A DNA stretch of 64,000 nucleotides, taken from positions 38,351-102,350 of the forward strand of contig CALRJS020000009.1 in NCBI GenBank assembly GCA_943367595.1, in the 5' to 3' direction. Source of the DNA: MW101C3 sp943367595 (GTDB lineage Bacteria; Cyanobacteriota; Cyanobacteriia; PCC-6307; Cyanobiaceae). A program made the translations under genes and the position numbers. The notes under the pieces were generated by a model, which saw nothing but the letters and a program-made list of their open reading frames with translations, made no database searches and had not been told where the DNA came from. The number at the start of each line of letters is the position of its first letter. The stretch's first letter is position 1. Positions 24,169 to 34,466 of this stretch are shown here, piece by piece.

Positions 24169-25206
24169 TCAGGCCTGGTAGTAGCTGCGATACCAGTGGG
24201 CGAAGCGAGCCACACCCTCGGTGATCGGGGTGTGGGGCGCGAAGCCCACCCAAGCCTCGAGGGCGGTGGTGTCAGCAGCGGTGGCCTCCACATCGCCGGG
24301 TTGCATCGGCTCCAGGCTCTGGATCGCCGGGGTGCCGAGTGCCGCCTCCAGCACCCCGATGAACTCAAGCAAGGGTGTGGGCTGGCTGTTGCCGATGTTG
24401 AACACCCGGTGAGGCACCGCCGCGGTGGCGGGATTGGGGGCCAGCGGGTCGAAGAGCGGATCGGCGGTGGCCGGTTTGTCGAGGCAGCGCACCACCCCCT
24501 CCACGATGTCGTCGATGTAGGTGAAATCGCGCTGCATGCGGCCGTGGTTGAACACCCGGATCGGCTCGCCGGCCAGGATGGCGCGGGCGAACAGCATCGG
24601 GGCCATGTCCGGCCGGCCCCAGGGGCCATAGACGGTGAAAAAGCGCAGACCGGTGGCGGGCAGCCCGTAGAGGTGGCTGTAGGTGTGCGCCATCAGCTCG
24701 TTGGCCTTCTTGGTGGCCGCGTACAGGCTCACCGGATGGTTGACCGCGTCCTGTTCGCCGAAGGGCATGCGGCGGTTGCCGCCATACACGGAGCTGCTGG
24801 AGGCATACACAAGGTGGCCGACGCCGTGATGGCGGCACCCCTCCAGGATGTGGCCGAACCCCACCAGGTTGCTCTGGATGTAGGCGGCGGGGTTCTCCAG
24901 CGAGTAGCGCACCCCCGCCTGGGCGGCCAGATGCACCACCCGTGCGGGGCGCTCGGCCGCGAACAGGACCGCCATGGCCTCCCCATCCTCAAGATCCAGG
25001 CGGTGAAAATGGAAGCCATCGCTGCGCTCGAACCGGGCCAGCCGCGCCTGCTTCAGGGCCGGGTCGTAGTAGCTGTTGAGGTTGTCGAGGCCGATCACGC
25101 GCTCGCCTCGGGCCAGCAGGCGCTCACACAACGCCGCCCCGATGAAGCCGGCGGCGCCGGTCACGAGGGTGGGTCCAGCTGGCGCCGGAGAAGTGGGCGA
25201 CGCCAT
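24169..25206 (-). CDS. NAD-dependent epimerase, UDP-glucuronate 4-epimerase-like
   Basis: 345 residues of the extended SDR family. The NAD-binding GAAGFIGAALCERLL and the catalytic Tyr-x3-Lys in SLYAATKKANELMAH are present. GRMQRDFTYIDDIVEGVVRCLDKP, GLRFFTVYGPWGRPDMA and VFNIGNSQPTPLLEFI are characteristic of UDP-glucuronate 4-epimerases (CapI/WbpP-like), which make UDP-galacturonate. ATG at 25206, 2 bp after the galE stop. It is the last of four clustered nucleotide-sugar genes. Confidence 0.88.
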   Translation of the reverse strand: MASPTSPAPAGPTLVTGAAGFIGAALCERLLARGERVIGLDNLNSYYDPALKQARLARFERSDGFHFHRLDLEDGEAMAVLFAAERPARVVHLAAQAGVRYSLENPAAYIQSNLVGFGHILEGCRHHGVGHLVYASSSSVYGGNRRMPFGEQDAVNHPVSLYAATKKANELMAHTYSHLYGLPATGLRFFTVYGPWGRPDMAPMLFARAILAGEPIRVFNHGRMQRDFTYIDDIVEGVVRCLDKPATADPLFDPLAPNPATAAVPHRVFNIGNSQPTPLLEFIGVLEAALGTPAIQSLEPMQPGDVEATAADTTALEAWVGFAPHTPITEGVARFAHWYRSYYQA

Positions 25207-25208
25207 GC

Positions 25209-26248
25209 TCAGGGAGTGGGTTCGGTGCGCTGATGCCACGCCCAGGCGTGGGCGATGATCTCGCGCAGATCCGGGTAGCGGGGCTCCCAGCCCAGCACCT
25301 GCCGGGCCTTCTGGGCGCTGGCCACCAGCGTGGGTGGATCGCCGGGCCGGCGTGGCGCCACCACAGCAGTGAGCGGGAGCTGCGTGACCTCCTGAGCTGC
25401 GGTGAGCACCTCCTGAACCGAATAAGCCGTGCCTGTGCCGAGGTTGAAGATCAACGGCTCGACCGGCTGGTCCGCCGCGCCGGCCAGCAGGTGCTCGAGG
25501 CCCAGCACATGGGCGTCGGCCAGATCACTGACGTGGATGTAATCCCGCAGGCAGGTGCCATCGGGGGTGGGGTAATCGGTGCCAAAGATCTTGATGCTCT
25601 CGCGCCGGCCGGCAATCGCATCGAGCACCAGCGGGATCAGATGGGTTTCGGGGTCATGGTCTTCGCCGAGGTCGCCGGCCGGATCAGCGCCGGCCGCATT
25701 GAAATAGCGGAAGATCACGATGGGCAGCCCATAGGCGGCCGCAAAATCGGCCAGCATCTGCTCCACCATCCACTTGCTGCGCCCATAGGAATTGATCGGC
25801 CGCTGGGGGGTGTCCTCCGTGATCGGCACCGTCTCCGGGCTGCCGTAGGTGGCGCAGGTAGAGGAGAACACGATCGGGATGGCCGGCCCCTGGCCGCTGC
25901 GCACCGGCTCCACGAGTGCTTCAAGCAGGCTGAGGGTGTCGCCGAGATTGTTGCGGTAGTACTTGGCAGGATCCAGCACCGATTCGCCCACATAGGCATA
26001 GGCGGCGAAATGCAGCACGGCCGTCACCGGCTCGCCGCCGCAGGCAGGGTGGCGGCCGCTGAGCAAGGCCTCGATCAAGGCGCGATCACCCACCTGGCCC
26101 TGCACCAGCGGCACCTTCAGCACCTCTTCCACGATGGAACGGTGCCCATACACGAGGTTGTCGAGCACCACAGGTTTGTGGCCCGCCTGCTGCAGGGCAC
26201 GCACGGTGTGGCTGCCGATGTAGCCAGCCCCTCCGGTAACCAGAAGCG

Positions 26249-26252
<4 letters not shown>
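25209..26252 (-). CDS. galE: UDP-glucose 4-epimerase
   Basis: 347 residues. GGAGYIGSHTVRALQQAGH, the catalytic Tyr-x3-Lys in NSYGRSKWMVEQML, RYFNAAGADPAGDLGEDH and DGTCLRDYIHVSDLADAH are the GalE signatures. It interconverts UDP-glucose and UDP-galactose. Its ATG overlaps the stop of the upstream UDP-xylose synthase gene by ATGA. Confidence 0.95.
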
Positions 26253-27205
<953 letters not shown>

Positions 27206-28660
27206 TCAGCCCTTCCCCACGGTCCACACCTGCAGGCCAGCCTGTCGTGCCGCCGCTTTGTCAGTGATGTCGCGCACGTCAAATAGCCAGGCAGGCCGGC
27301 GCATCGCAGCGGCGATCGCCGGCCAGTCGAGCGTGCGGTAATCGCCCCATTCGGTGAGCACGATCACCGCATCCGCGCCCATCACCGCCTCCAGCGGGGT
27401 GGCCACCTGCTGCCAGCTGCCGTCTTCGGCGAAGCCACGGTCATTGGCATAAGGCGGGCGGGCCAGATCGGCGCTGATCTGGGTGGTGGCCACCTTGGGG
27501 TCGTGAATCACCAGATGGGCGCCTTCCTCCAGCAGGTCCCGGCAGATCGCGATCGCCGGCGATTCACGGGTGTCGTTGGTGTCGGCCTTGAAGGCGAAAC
27601 CCAGCACCGCCAGCCGTTTGCCGCTCACGGTGCCGAACAGCCGGCTCACCACCAGACGGGCGATGCGCTGCTGCTGCCAGCTGTTGAACGCCACCACCTG
27701 CTCCCAGTAGGTGGCGGCGTCGTCGAGGCCGTAGTGGCGGCAGAGGTAGACGAGGTTGAGGATGTCCTTCTGGAAACAGCTGCCGCCGAAGCCGGGGCCC
27801 GCCGCGAGAAACTTCGGGCCAATGCGTGAGTCGCTGCCGATCGCCCGTGCCACCTCGGTGATGTCTGCGCCGGTGGCCTCACACAGCGCCCCCACGGCAT
27901 TGATCGAGGAGATGCGCTGGGCCAGGAAGGCGTTGGCGGTGAGTTTGGAGAGCTCGCTGCTCCACAAATTGGTGTGCAGGATGCGCTCCGGGTCCACCCA
28001 GTGGCCGTAGATGGCCGAGAGCGCCGCGATCGCCGCGGGGTCTTCGCCACCGATCAGCACCCGGTCGGGCTGCTCGAGATCGCGGATGGCGGTGCCCTCC
28101 GCCAGAAATTCCGGATTGGAGAGCACGGAAAAGCTTTTCGGTGCCTGGCCGGGGCCGTCTGCCTGGCTGCCGTCGCCAGTGGCAGCCAGGCTCTGGGATC
28201 CCATCAGGATCTGCTTGATCGTTTCGGCCGTACGCACCGGCAGGGTGCTTTTCTCCACCACGATCGTGTGGCCCGTGGCCTGCGCCGCCACCTGGCGGGC
28301 CGAGGCTTCGATCCAACGCAGGTCAGAGGCCTGGCCCGCGCCCAGGCCACGGGTCTTGGTGGGGGTGTTCACTGAGAGGAACACCATGTCGGCGCTGGCG
28401 ATGGCGCCATCCACCTCGGTGGTGAAGTGCAGGTTGCGGCCGCGGCAGCGGCCAACCACCTCGGCCAGACCCGGCTCGTAGACGGGCAGATTGGCGAGGT
28501 CAGAATCGTTCCAGGCGGCGATCCTGGCGGCGTTGAGATCCACCAGGGTGACCTGGATGTGCGGGCAGTGATCGGCGATCACCGCCATCGTTGGTCCACC
28601 GACGTAGCCGGCGCCGATGCAGCAGATGGAGCGAACCTCGGGCAGATGCTCTACGGCCAA
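27206..28660 (-). CDS. ugd: UDP-glucose 6-dehydrogenase
   Basis: About 484 residues. NAD-binding CIGAGYVGGPTMAVIA at the N-terminus, TIVVEKSTLPVRTAE, the catalytic cysteine in GPGFGGSCFQKDILNL and GFAFKADTNDTRESPAI are diagnostic. It oxidises UDP-glucose to UDP-glucuronate. The start is uncertain: TTG at 28660 has a GGTGAG 4-9 nt upstream and gives a family-like N-terminus; GTG at 28705 or 28720 would add a tail. It supplies UDP-glucuronate for both the xylose synthase and the 4-epimerase. Confidence 0.93.
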   Translation of the reverse strand: MAVEHLPEVRSICCIGAGYVGGPTMAVIADHCPHIQVTLVDLNAARIAAWNDSDLANLPVYEPGLAEVVGRCRGRNLHFTTEVDGAIASADMVFLSVNTPTKTRGLGAGQASDLRWIEASARQVAAQATGHTIVVEKSTLPVRTAETIKQILMGSQSLAATGDGSQADGPGQAPKSFSVLSNPEFLAEGTAIRDLEQPDRVLIGGEDPAAIAALSAIYGHWVDPERILHTNLWSSELSKLTANAFLAQRISSINAVGALCEATGADITEVARAIGSDSRIGPKFLAAGPGFGGSCFQKDILNLVYLCRHYGLDDAATYWEQVVAFNSWQQQRIARLVVSRLFGTVSGKRLAVLGFAFKADTNDTRESPAIAICRDLLEEGAHLVIHDPKVATTQISADLARPPYANDRGFAEDGSWQQVATPLEAVMGADAVIVLTEWGDYRTLDWPAIAAAMRRPAWLFDVRDITDKAAARQAGLQVWTVGKG

Positions 28661-28792
28661 CGGCTCACCCTGAATGCCTTCATTCTGAACCCGGAAATTA
28701 TCCACTCCTGCCCGCCCCACGCCGAGAACTTCGTGATCGGGGCCACGGGCGGCTCCGCGGAACCGGCCGATCCCGTCAACCGGCGGACCCCA

Positions 28793-30064
28793 TCAGCCGG
28801 CGGAGGCGGCGAGCTGGGTGAGAACGGCCGACGGGCTGAGCCGCTGCTCGGAGCCGCCGCCCAGCAGGTCCTTGAGCAGCACCACGCCCTGCTGCGCTTC
28901 GCTCTCGCCGATCACCACCGCCCAGGGGGCGCCGGAGCGGTCGGCGCGCTTGAGCTGGCGCGCGAAGGCGGCGCCGGAGAGATCCAGCTCCGCCGCCTGG
29001 CCCCGGCGCCGCAGCTGCATGGCCAGATCGAGCGCCATCGCTTCCGCCAGTGGCCCACGGCTCACCACGTACACCGCCGGCACGGGCGCTGCGGCGCCGG
29101 CCGCGCCGGCACGCTCCAGCAGCACGACCAGCCGCTCCATGCCGATCGCCCAGCCGATCGCTGCTGTGGGCGGCCCGCCCAGCTGCTCCACCAGCCCGTC
29201 GTAGCGGCCACCCCCGCAGACGGTGGCCTGGGCACCCAGCTGATCGCTGGTGATCTCGAACGCCGTGTGGGCGTAGTAGTCGAGCCCGCGCACCAGGCGG
29301 GGATTGAGCTGATAGGGAATCGCGAGGCGATCGAGCAGCTCACGCACCTGCTCGAAGCGCTGGCGGCTCGCCTCGCTGAGGTGGTCGATCAGCAGCGGCG
29401 CGTCCGCCAGCACGGCCTGTGTGGCGGGGTTCTTGCTGTCGAGGATGCGCAGCGGGTTGGTGGTGATGCGCTCGCACGCCTCCGGATCCAGCCGATCGCG
29501 CCGCTGCTCCAGCCAAGCCACCAGCGCCTGCCGGTACGCCGCCCGGTCGCTGGCATCGCCCAGGGAGTTGAGCTCCAGCGCCAGTCCGCTGACGCCCAGA
29601 GCAGTGAGCAGATCCCAGGCGATCGCCATCGCTTCGGCATCGCTGCGGGGATCGGCGGCACCGAGAAACTCCAGGCCGATCTGGTGGAACTGGCGCTGAC
29701 GCCCCGCCTGGGGCCGTTCGTAGCGGAACATCGGGCCGCCGTACCAGAGCCGCTGCGGGCCCTGGCTGAGCAGGCCGTGCTCCAGCACCGCCCGCACCAC
29801 CGAGGCTGTGCCTTCCGGCCGCAGCGTGCAGCGGCGCTGGCCCCGGTCTTCGAAGCTGTACATCTCCTTGCCCACCACATCGGTGGCCTCACCGATGCCC
29901 CGGGCGAACAGCTCGGTGACCTCCAGCAGCGGCGTGCGGATCTCGCTCAGCCCGGCGCGGCGGAAGTGATCGCGGGCCACCGCCTCCACGTGCTGCCAGA
30001 CCGGCAGCTGCGCCGGCAGCAGATCCACCATGCCGCGCAGGCTCTGCAGTTTCTCCACGCCCAT
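28793..30064 (-). CDS. hisS: Histidyl-tRNA synthetase
   Basis: 423 residues, class II synthetase. Motif 2 lies in FRYERPQAGRQRQFHQIGLE, histidine-specific motifs are LVRGLDYYAHTAFE and GGGRYDGLVEQLGG, and motif 3 is AIGWAIGMERL. The C-terminal anticodon-binding domain follows (VVSRGPLAEAMALDLAMQLRR). ATG at 30064 (MGVEKLQSLRGMVDLLP). Confidence 0.96.
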   Translation of the reverse strand: MGVEKLQSLRGMVDLLPAQLPVWQHVEAVARDHFRRAGLSEIRTPLLEVTELFARGIGEATDVVGKEMYSFEDRGQRRCTLRPEGTASVVRAVLEHGLLSQGPQRLWYGGPMFRYERPQAGRQRQFHQIGLEFLGAADPRSDAEAMAIAWDLLTALGVSGLALELNSLGDASDRAAYRQALVAWLEQRRDRLDPEACERITTNPLRILDSKNPATQAVLADAPLLIDHLSEASRQRFEQVRELLDRLAIPYQLNPRLVRGLDYYAHTAFEITSDQLGAQATVCGGGRYDGLVEQLGGPPTAAIGWAIGMERLVVLLERAGAAGAAAPVPAVYVVSRGPLAEAMALDLAMQLRRRGQAAELDLSGAAFARQLKRADRSGAPWAVVIGESEAQQGVVLLKDLLGGGSEQRLSPSAVLTQLAASAG

Positions 30065-30098
30065 GTCCAGGTCTGGGGACAGTTTGCGGGATCGCCGC

Positions 30099-30767
30099 TC
30101 AGCGCACCCCCAGCCACTTGTGGCTCTGCAGGCTGAGCCGCCAGTCGGGGCTGGCGCGCACGAACTCCAAGGCCAGCGCCCGCCCCTGGCTGCTCTGCCA
30201 ACCGGGTTGCAGCAGCAGCTGGGGCGGAGCCGTGTGCCGCTCCTGCCGGGCCGCCGCGGCCATGGCGGTGGCGAAGGCGATGTCGTCGGGCTCGTGCACC
30301 ACCACCTTGAGCTCGTGGCAGCAGCTGAGCAGCTCCTGCAGCGGCGGCCTGTGGCGTTTGGGCGAGAGGGTGATCCAGTCGAAACGGCCGCTGAGGCGAT
30401 CGACCCCGCTGGTTTCCAGGTGCAGGGGCAGCGGCGGATCCACGGCGCCGCGCAGCTGCGCGCACAGGGCCGTGAGGTCGTGGTGCAGCGGTTCTCCGCC
30501 GGTGATCACCACGAAGGCCGCCCCGGCTGCCGCCGCCGCCGTCAACTCCGCCGCCAGTGCCTCCAGGGGGCGCACTGGATAGGCCTGCTGGGGCCAGGAG
30601 ACCTTGGTGTCACACCAGGGGCAACCCACCGTGCAGCCCGCCAGGCGCAGGAAGAACGCGCTGCGGCCGGCGTGGCTTCCTTCCCCCTGGATCGAGTGGA
30701 AGGTTTCCACCACCGGCAGGGCAGCGGCCGCCGGCAGAGACGTGGCCACGGGCAGGGCAAAGCTCAA
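30099..30767 (-). CDS. queE: 7-carboxy-7-deazaguanine synthase
   Basis: 222 residues. Radical SAM enzyme of queuosine synthesis, converting 6-carboxy-tetrahydropterin to 7-carboxy-7-deazaguanine. FHSIQGEGSHAGRSAFFLRLAGC leads into the QueE-type CxxxxxxCxxC-like cluster site CTVGCPWCD, followed by VITGGEPLHHD and HLETSGVD. It lies 34 bp upstream of hisS in the minus-strand series. Confidence 0.92.
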   Translation of the reverse strand: MSFALPVATSLPAAAALPVVETFHSIQGEGSHAGRSAFFLRLAGCTVGCPWCDTKVSWPQQAYPVRPLEALAAELTAAAAAGAAFVVITGGEPLHHDLTALCAQLRGAVDPPLPLHLETSGVDRLSGRFDWITLSPKRHRPPLQELLSCCHELKVVVHEPDDIAFATAMAAAARQERHTAPPQLLLQPGWQSSQGRALALEFVRASPDWRLSLQSHKWLGVR

Positions 30768-30842
30768 CGGAAAAGGCTCAGAAGAAGAAACTCAGAAGAA
30801 AAGGCTCAAGGGGAAACGGGCAGACCGGCGACTGGGGCCGGG

Positions 30843-32549
30843 CTAGGGCCGCTCCACGCCGGCAAGGGCCGCCTCGCTGGCCGTCGGCCCGCTGACAGCC
30901 GCCTCGTTGACTGCGGCCTCGTTGACCGCCGCCTCGTTTGCGCTGCCGGCGGCATGGCGCAGCTGAGCGGCTTCCACCAGACCGCGGAAGAGCGGGTGGG
31001 GGCGGCCGGGCCGGGAGAGGAACTCGGGGTGGAACTGGCAGGCGGTGAAGAACGGGTGGCCTTCCAGCTCGATCAGCTCCACGAGGCGGCCATCGGGCGA
31101 GGTGCCGCTGATGCGGAAATTGGAGTCGAGGAACAGGTTGCGGTAGGCGTTGTTGAACTCGTAGCGGTGGCGGTGCCGCTCGTACACCACCGCTTCGCCG
31201 TAGAGCCGCTCGGCCATGGTGCCGGGCTGCAGGCGGCAGGGATAGACGCCAAGGCGCATGGTGCCGCCCAGGTCGACCACGTCCTGCTGTTCGGGCAGCA
31301 GGTGGATGACGGGATGGGCTGCATCCGCATCGATCTCGGCGCTGGTGGCCCCTTCCAGGCCCGCCAGGTGGCGCGCCCACTCGATCACGGCGCACTGCAT
31401 GCCCAGGCACAGGCCCAGGAAGGGCACGCGCTGCTCCCGTGCCCAGCGGATCGCCGCCACCTTGCCATCGACGCCGCGGTTGCCGAAGCCGCCGGGCACC
31501 ACCACCGCATCCATGCCCTTCAGCAGCGCATCGGCCCCTTCGGTTTCGATCTGCTCGGCGCTCACCCAGTGCAGATCAAGAGAGGCGTCCTGCTCCAGGC
31601 AGGCGTGCCGCAGCGCCTCCACCACGGAGAGATAGGCGTCGTTGAGCTGCACGTACTTGCCCACCAGGGCCACCTTCACCGGCGGGCCGGGGTTGCGCAG
31701 CTTGCGCACCAGTTCTTCCCAGCGGGCCATGTCGCTGCTGTGGTCGTCGAGGCCGAGCACATCGAGCACTTCGCGGCAGAGCCCCTCGCGCTCCATCGCC
31801 AGCGGCACCGCGTAGATGCTGTCGGCATCCAGGGCTTCGATCACCGCGTGGGTGGACACGCCGCAGAAGCCGCCGATCTTGGCCTTGAGCTCCTCGGTGA
31901 TCGGACGGTCGCTGCGGCACACCAGCAGATCGGGCTGGATGCCGATCGAGCGCAGCTCCTTGACCGAGTGCTGGGTGGGCTTGGTCTTGATCTCGCCGGA
32001 GGTGCCGATGTAGGGCAGCAGGGTGACATGCACGTAGGCTAGGTCGTGGCGGCCCACATCGCCGCGGAACTCGCGGATGGCCTCCAGGAAGGGCAGCGAT
32101 TCGATGTCGCCCACGGTGCCACCGATCTCTGTGATCACCACATCCACGCCGCTGTCGGCGGCCAGCCGGTGGATGCGTTCGCGGATCTCCCGGGTGATGT
32201 GCGGAATCACCTGAACGGTGCCGCCTTCGTAGTCGCCGCGGCGCTCCTTGTTGATCACCGCCTGGTAAATGGAGCCGGTGGTCACGCTGTTGAGGCGCGA
32301 CATGGCGGTGTCGGTGAAGCGCTCGTAGTGGCCCAGGTCGAGGTCGGTCTCAGCGCCGTCCTGGGTGACGAACACTTCACCGTGCTGGTACGGGCTCATC
32401 GTGCCCGGATCCACGTTCAGGTAGGGGTCGAGCTTGAGGATCGAAACGCTGTAGCCACGGGATTTGAGCAGCCGCCCGAGGCTGGCCGCCACGATGCCCT
32501 TGCCGATGCTCGACACCACCCCGCCGGTCACGAACACGAACTTCGCCAT
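30843..32549 (-). CDS. pyrG: CTP synthase
   Basis: 568 residues. The synthase domain begins MAKFVFVTGGVVSSIGKGI with the PyrG P-loop and ITEIGGTVGDIESLPF. The C-terminal glutaminase domain has the nucleophile in LGLCLGMQCA and the catalytic triad His/Glu in QFHPEF. It aminates UTP to CTP. The last about 30 residues are an extra tail with three NEAAV units. ATG at 32549 matches the family; a longer reading upstream is unlikely. Confidence 0.97.
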   Translation of the reverse strand: MAKFVFVTGGVVSSIGKGIVAASLGRLLKSRGYSVSILKLDPYLNVDPGTMSPYQHGEVFVTQDGAETDLDLGHYERFTDTAMSRLNSVTTGSIYQAVINKERRGDYEGGTVQVIPHITREIRERIHRLAADSGVDVVITEIGGTVGDIESLPFLEAIREFRGDVGRHDLAYVHVTLLPYIGTSGEIKTKPTQHSVKELRSIGIQPDLLVCRSDRPITEELKAKIGGFCGVSTHAVIEALDADSIYAVPLAMEREGLCREVLDVLGLDDHSSDMARWEELVRKLRNPGPPVKVALVGKYVQLNDAYLSVVEALRHACLEQDASLDLHWVSAEQIETEGADALLKGMDAVVVPGGFGNRGVDGKVAAIRWAREQRVPFLGLCLGMQCAVIEWARHLAGLEGATSAEIDADAAHPVIHLLPEQQDVVDLGGTMRLGVYPCRLQPGTMAERLYGEAVVYERHRHRYEFNNAYRNLFLDSNFRISGTSPDGRLVELIELEGHPFFTACQFHPEFLSRPGRPHPLFRGLVEAAQLRHAAGSANEAAVNEAAVNEAAVSGPTASEAALAGVERP

Positions 32550-32794
32550 GGGGGTGGAGCAGGCACTGGCGGACACATCAATCTATCCAGCACCCACCGC
32601 ACGCACTGAAGCCCCTGCCACCAGCCCCGCTGAGCCGCCACCAACTCCGCCACTGTCGCCGCTGAGCCGCGAGGCCCACTGAGCCGCCAGGCGCCCTTAA
32701 GCCGCCACCGCCACGTTCACCGCCGCCGCTGTCACCACCACCTGCGCCTGCGCCTCCAAAGCCCCCCCTGAAGGAGAGGTTGCCCCCACTCCCG

Positions 32795-32875
32795 CCTGAA
32801 TGTCGCGGTGGTGACGAAGGCCGTGTTGCCCGCGCAGCGGGCGCAACGGCCGAAGTCACCACCGCGACACTCAGG
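32795..32875. terminator. 81-bp imperfect palindrome at the dps stop codon
   Basis: A 21-bp left arm (32795-32815) and a 21-bp right arm (32855-32875) are complementary with one mismatch, and the inner sequence continues pairing (GGCCGT and GCCCGC blocks) up to a loop near 32834-32836. The right arm includes the stop codon of the minus-strand dps gene. No T-run follows, so this may be a factor-dependent terminator, an mRNA-stabilising structure or a palindromic repeat element. The rest of the dps-pyrG gap (32550-32794) is low-complexity (GCCGCCACC-like) with no gene. Confidence 0.6.
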
Positions 32876-33356
32876 CCTCCAACAAACTGCGCAGCATCCA
32901 CGCGGTTTTCTCGTGGATCTGCAGGCGCTGGGTGAGCAGGTCGGCGGTGGGCTGGTCGTTGGCCTCATCGGCCACGGTGAACACCGAGCGGATCGTGCGA
33001 GCCACCGCTTCATGGCCCTCCACCAGCTCGCGCACCATGGCGAGGGCAGCCGGCACACCCTCGGTTTCGGGGATCGAGGAGAGGCCCGCATAGGTGGCAC
33101 CGCCGTAGGGGGCCGGGAAACCGAGAGCACGGATCCTCTCGGCGATCAGGTCGAGGGCCGTCCACAGCTCGGTGTACTGATCCATGAACATCAGATGGAG
33201 CGTGTTGAACATCGGACCGGTGACGTTCCAGTGGAAGCCGTGGGTCTTGGCGTAGAGCACGTAGGAATCGGCCAGCACGCTGCCGAGGCCGGTTGCGATC
33301 TGCTGCCGCTGGCTCTCGGGGATGCCGATGTCGATCGGAGGGGCGGTGACGGCCAT
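32871..33356 (-). CDS. dps: Dps family ferritin-like DNA-binding/iron storage protein
   Basis: 161 residues, a four-helix bundle. KTHGFHWNVTGPMFNTLHLMFMDQYTELWTALDLIAERI contains the inter-subunit ferroxidase ligands (His, His, Asp, Glu). Dps proteins oxidise Fe(II) with H2O2 and protect DNA. ATG at 33356 is preferred; an earlier start would add 12 residues. The 33357-33567 region between this gene and the methyltransferase holds no gene. Confidence 0.93.
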   Translation of the reverse strand: MAVTAPPIDIGIPESQRQQIATGLGSVLADSYVLYAKTHGFHWNVTGPMFNTLHLMFMDQYTELWTALDLIAERIRALGFPAPYGGATYAGLSSIPETEGVPAALAMVRELVEGHEAVARTIRSVFTVADEANDQPTADLLTQRLQIHEKTAWMLRSLLEA

Positions 33357-33567
33357 GGCGTATCCGTTCTGACTTTCAGGCTGACCCTTCACTTCTAGGT
33401 CAGGTCAACGCGTTAGGGAATCAGTGGGAGGCCCCGGTTTCCACCCCCTTCCACACCGATCGGCGGCGGCAGCACCACTCCCTGCACAGGTGGCCCGCCA
33501 ATGCGCGTCGGCCCGATTGCCACAAGGGCCTCACCATTCAGGCCCGGGTCAGGGGCTCCTCCCGCCA

Positions 33568-34401
33568 TCAGGCGTGGCTGGATCCAGGCTCTGCTGCTGC
33601 ATCTGATCGGTACCAGCAGGGCGGAAGCACGAGGGTGGGGCCCGGTGTGTTGTCGTGATCCAGCGGGTGGGGGAAGTCGGCGCGCCACTGGGGAACAGGG
33701 GACAGTCGGTCGCGGCGCAGGAAGGTGAATTCCATGGTGGGCGGCAGATCAATCCGGCGGTAGCGCAGCACGCCATCGTGATTGTTGGGATGGATGTGCA
33801 CGCAGGCGTGGCTGTGCAGCAGTTTGTGGATGGCTGCCGCTGCCAGTCGGAAGAACGGAGCGCTCCAGAGGAGGTCAAGCTGATGGAACTCAACGATGAT
33901 GACCCGGCAGCGTGCCAACAGCTCCGGCGGGGTTGCCAGGAGAACGTCATACTCAGCACCCTCGATATCCAGCTTGAGCAACTGATCCTGAGGGGAATCA
34001 GGCCGAGCAGAAGCCATCCAGGAGGCCAATGTGCTGCAGGCCTCCGTTTCAGACGAACCAAGGAACGCACGTGTGAAATGAAAGCGGGGGTGTGGCTGGG
34101 CTGGCCCTTCCACGGATCCATCCGTGAGAAACACCTCCATGCCGCGATCCGCGCAGTCGGCTTCAAAGCTGGAATCTGTGCCCACGCCTGCTGACCAGCA
34201 GGAGGCGATGCCGTCGATGTCATCCGGCACAAGGTATCCACCATCGCCGTCACAGCCAAGCCGCAGGAATCCGGCGGCACTGTTCACGGGGTGCAGCCGC
34301 CGCATCAACGCCCTCAGATCGGGATCAAGCGTGCGACGGGTGGGGAAGGCTCCGATAGGCCCGAGCAGGCGAATGAACGCAGCAATCGAGCGCTTGTACA
34401 T
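33568..34401 (-). CDS. FkbM-like methyltransferase
   Basis: 277 residues from ATG at 34401. The SAM-dependent Methyltransf_21/FkbM pattern is seen in SCWSAGVGTDSSFEADCADRG (motif I region), QLLKLDIEGAEYDVL and VIIVEFHQLDLL (the conserved DIEGAE and EFH blocks). FkbM-type enzymes O-methylate sugars in surface glycans or lipopolysaccharide. It is divergent from the fucosyltransferase-like gene, with about 65 bp between starts; a surface-glycan role is suggested by that neighbour. Codon use looks slightly less GC-extreme than the flanks. Confidence 0.78.
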   Translation of the reverse strand: MYKRSIAAFIRLLGPIGAFPTRRTLDPDLRALMRRLHPVNSAAGFLRLGCDGDGGYLVPDDIDGIASCWSAGVGTDSSFEADCADRGMEVFLTDGSVEGPAQPHPRFHFTRAFLGSSETEACSTLASWMASARPDSPQDQLLKLDIEGAEYDVLLATPPELLARCRVIIVEFHQLDLLWSAPFFRLAAAAIHKLLHSHACVHIHPNNHDGVLRYRRIDLPPTMEFTFLRRDRLSPVPQWRADFPHPLDHDNTPGPTLVLPPCWYRSDAAAEPGSSHA

Positions 34402-34466
34402 TGTTGTGCCTGTAAGGTTGCCATGAAAAGATTCTGAAGCAGGCCAGAGTTGACCTCCTGGGTTCC

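Noticed and set aside
30030..32042. 670-codon plus-strand frame opposite pyrG and queE
   Set aside because: Antisense shadow; pyrG and queE motifs on the minus strand are decisive.
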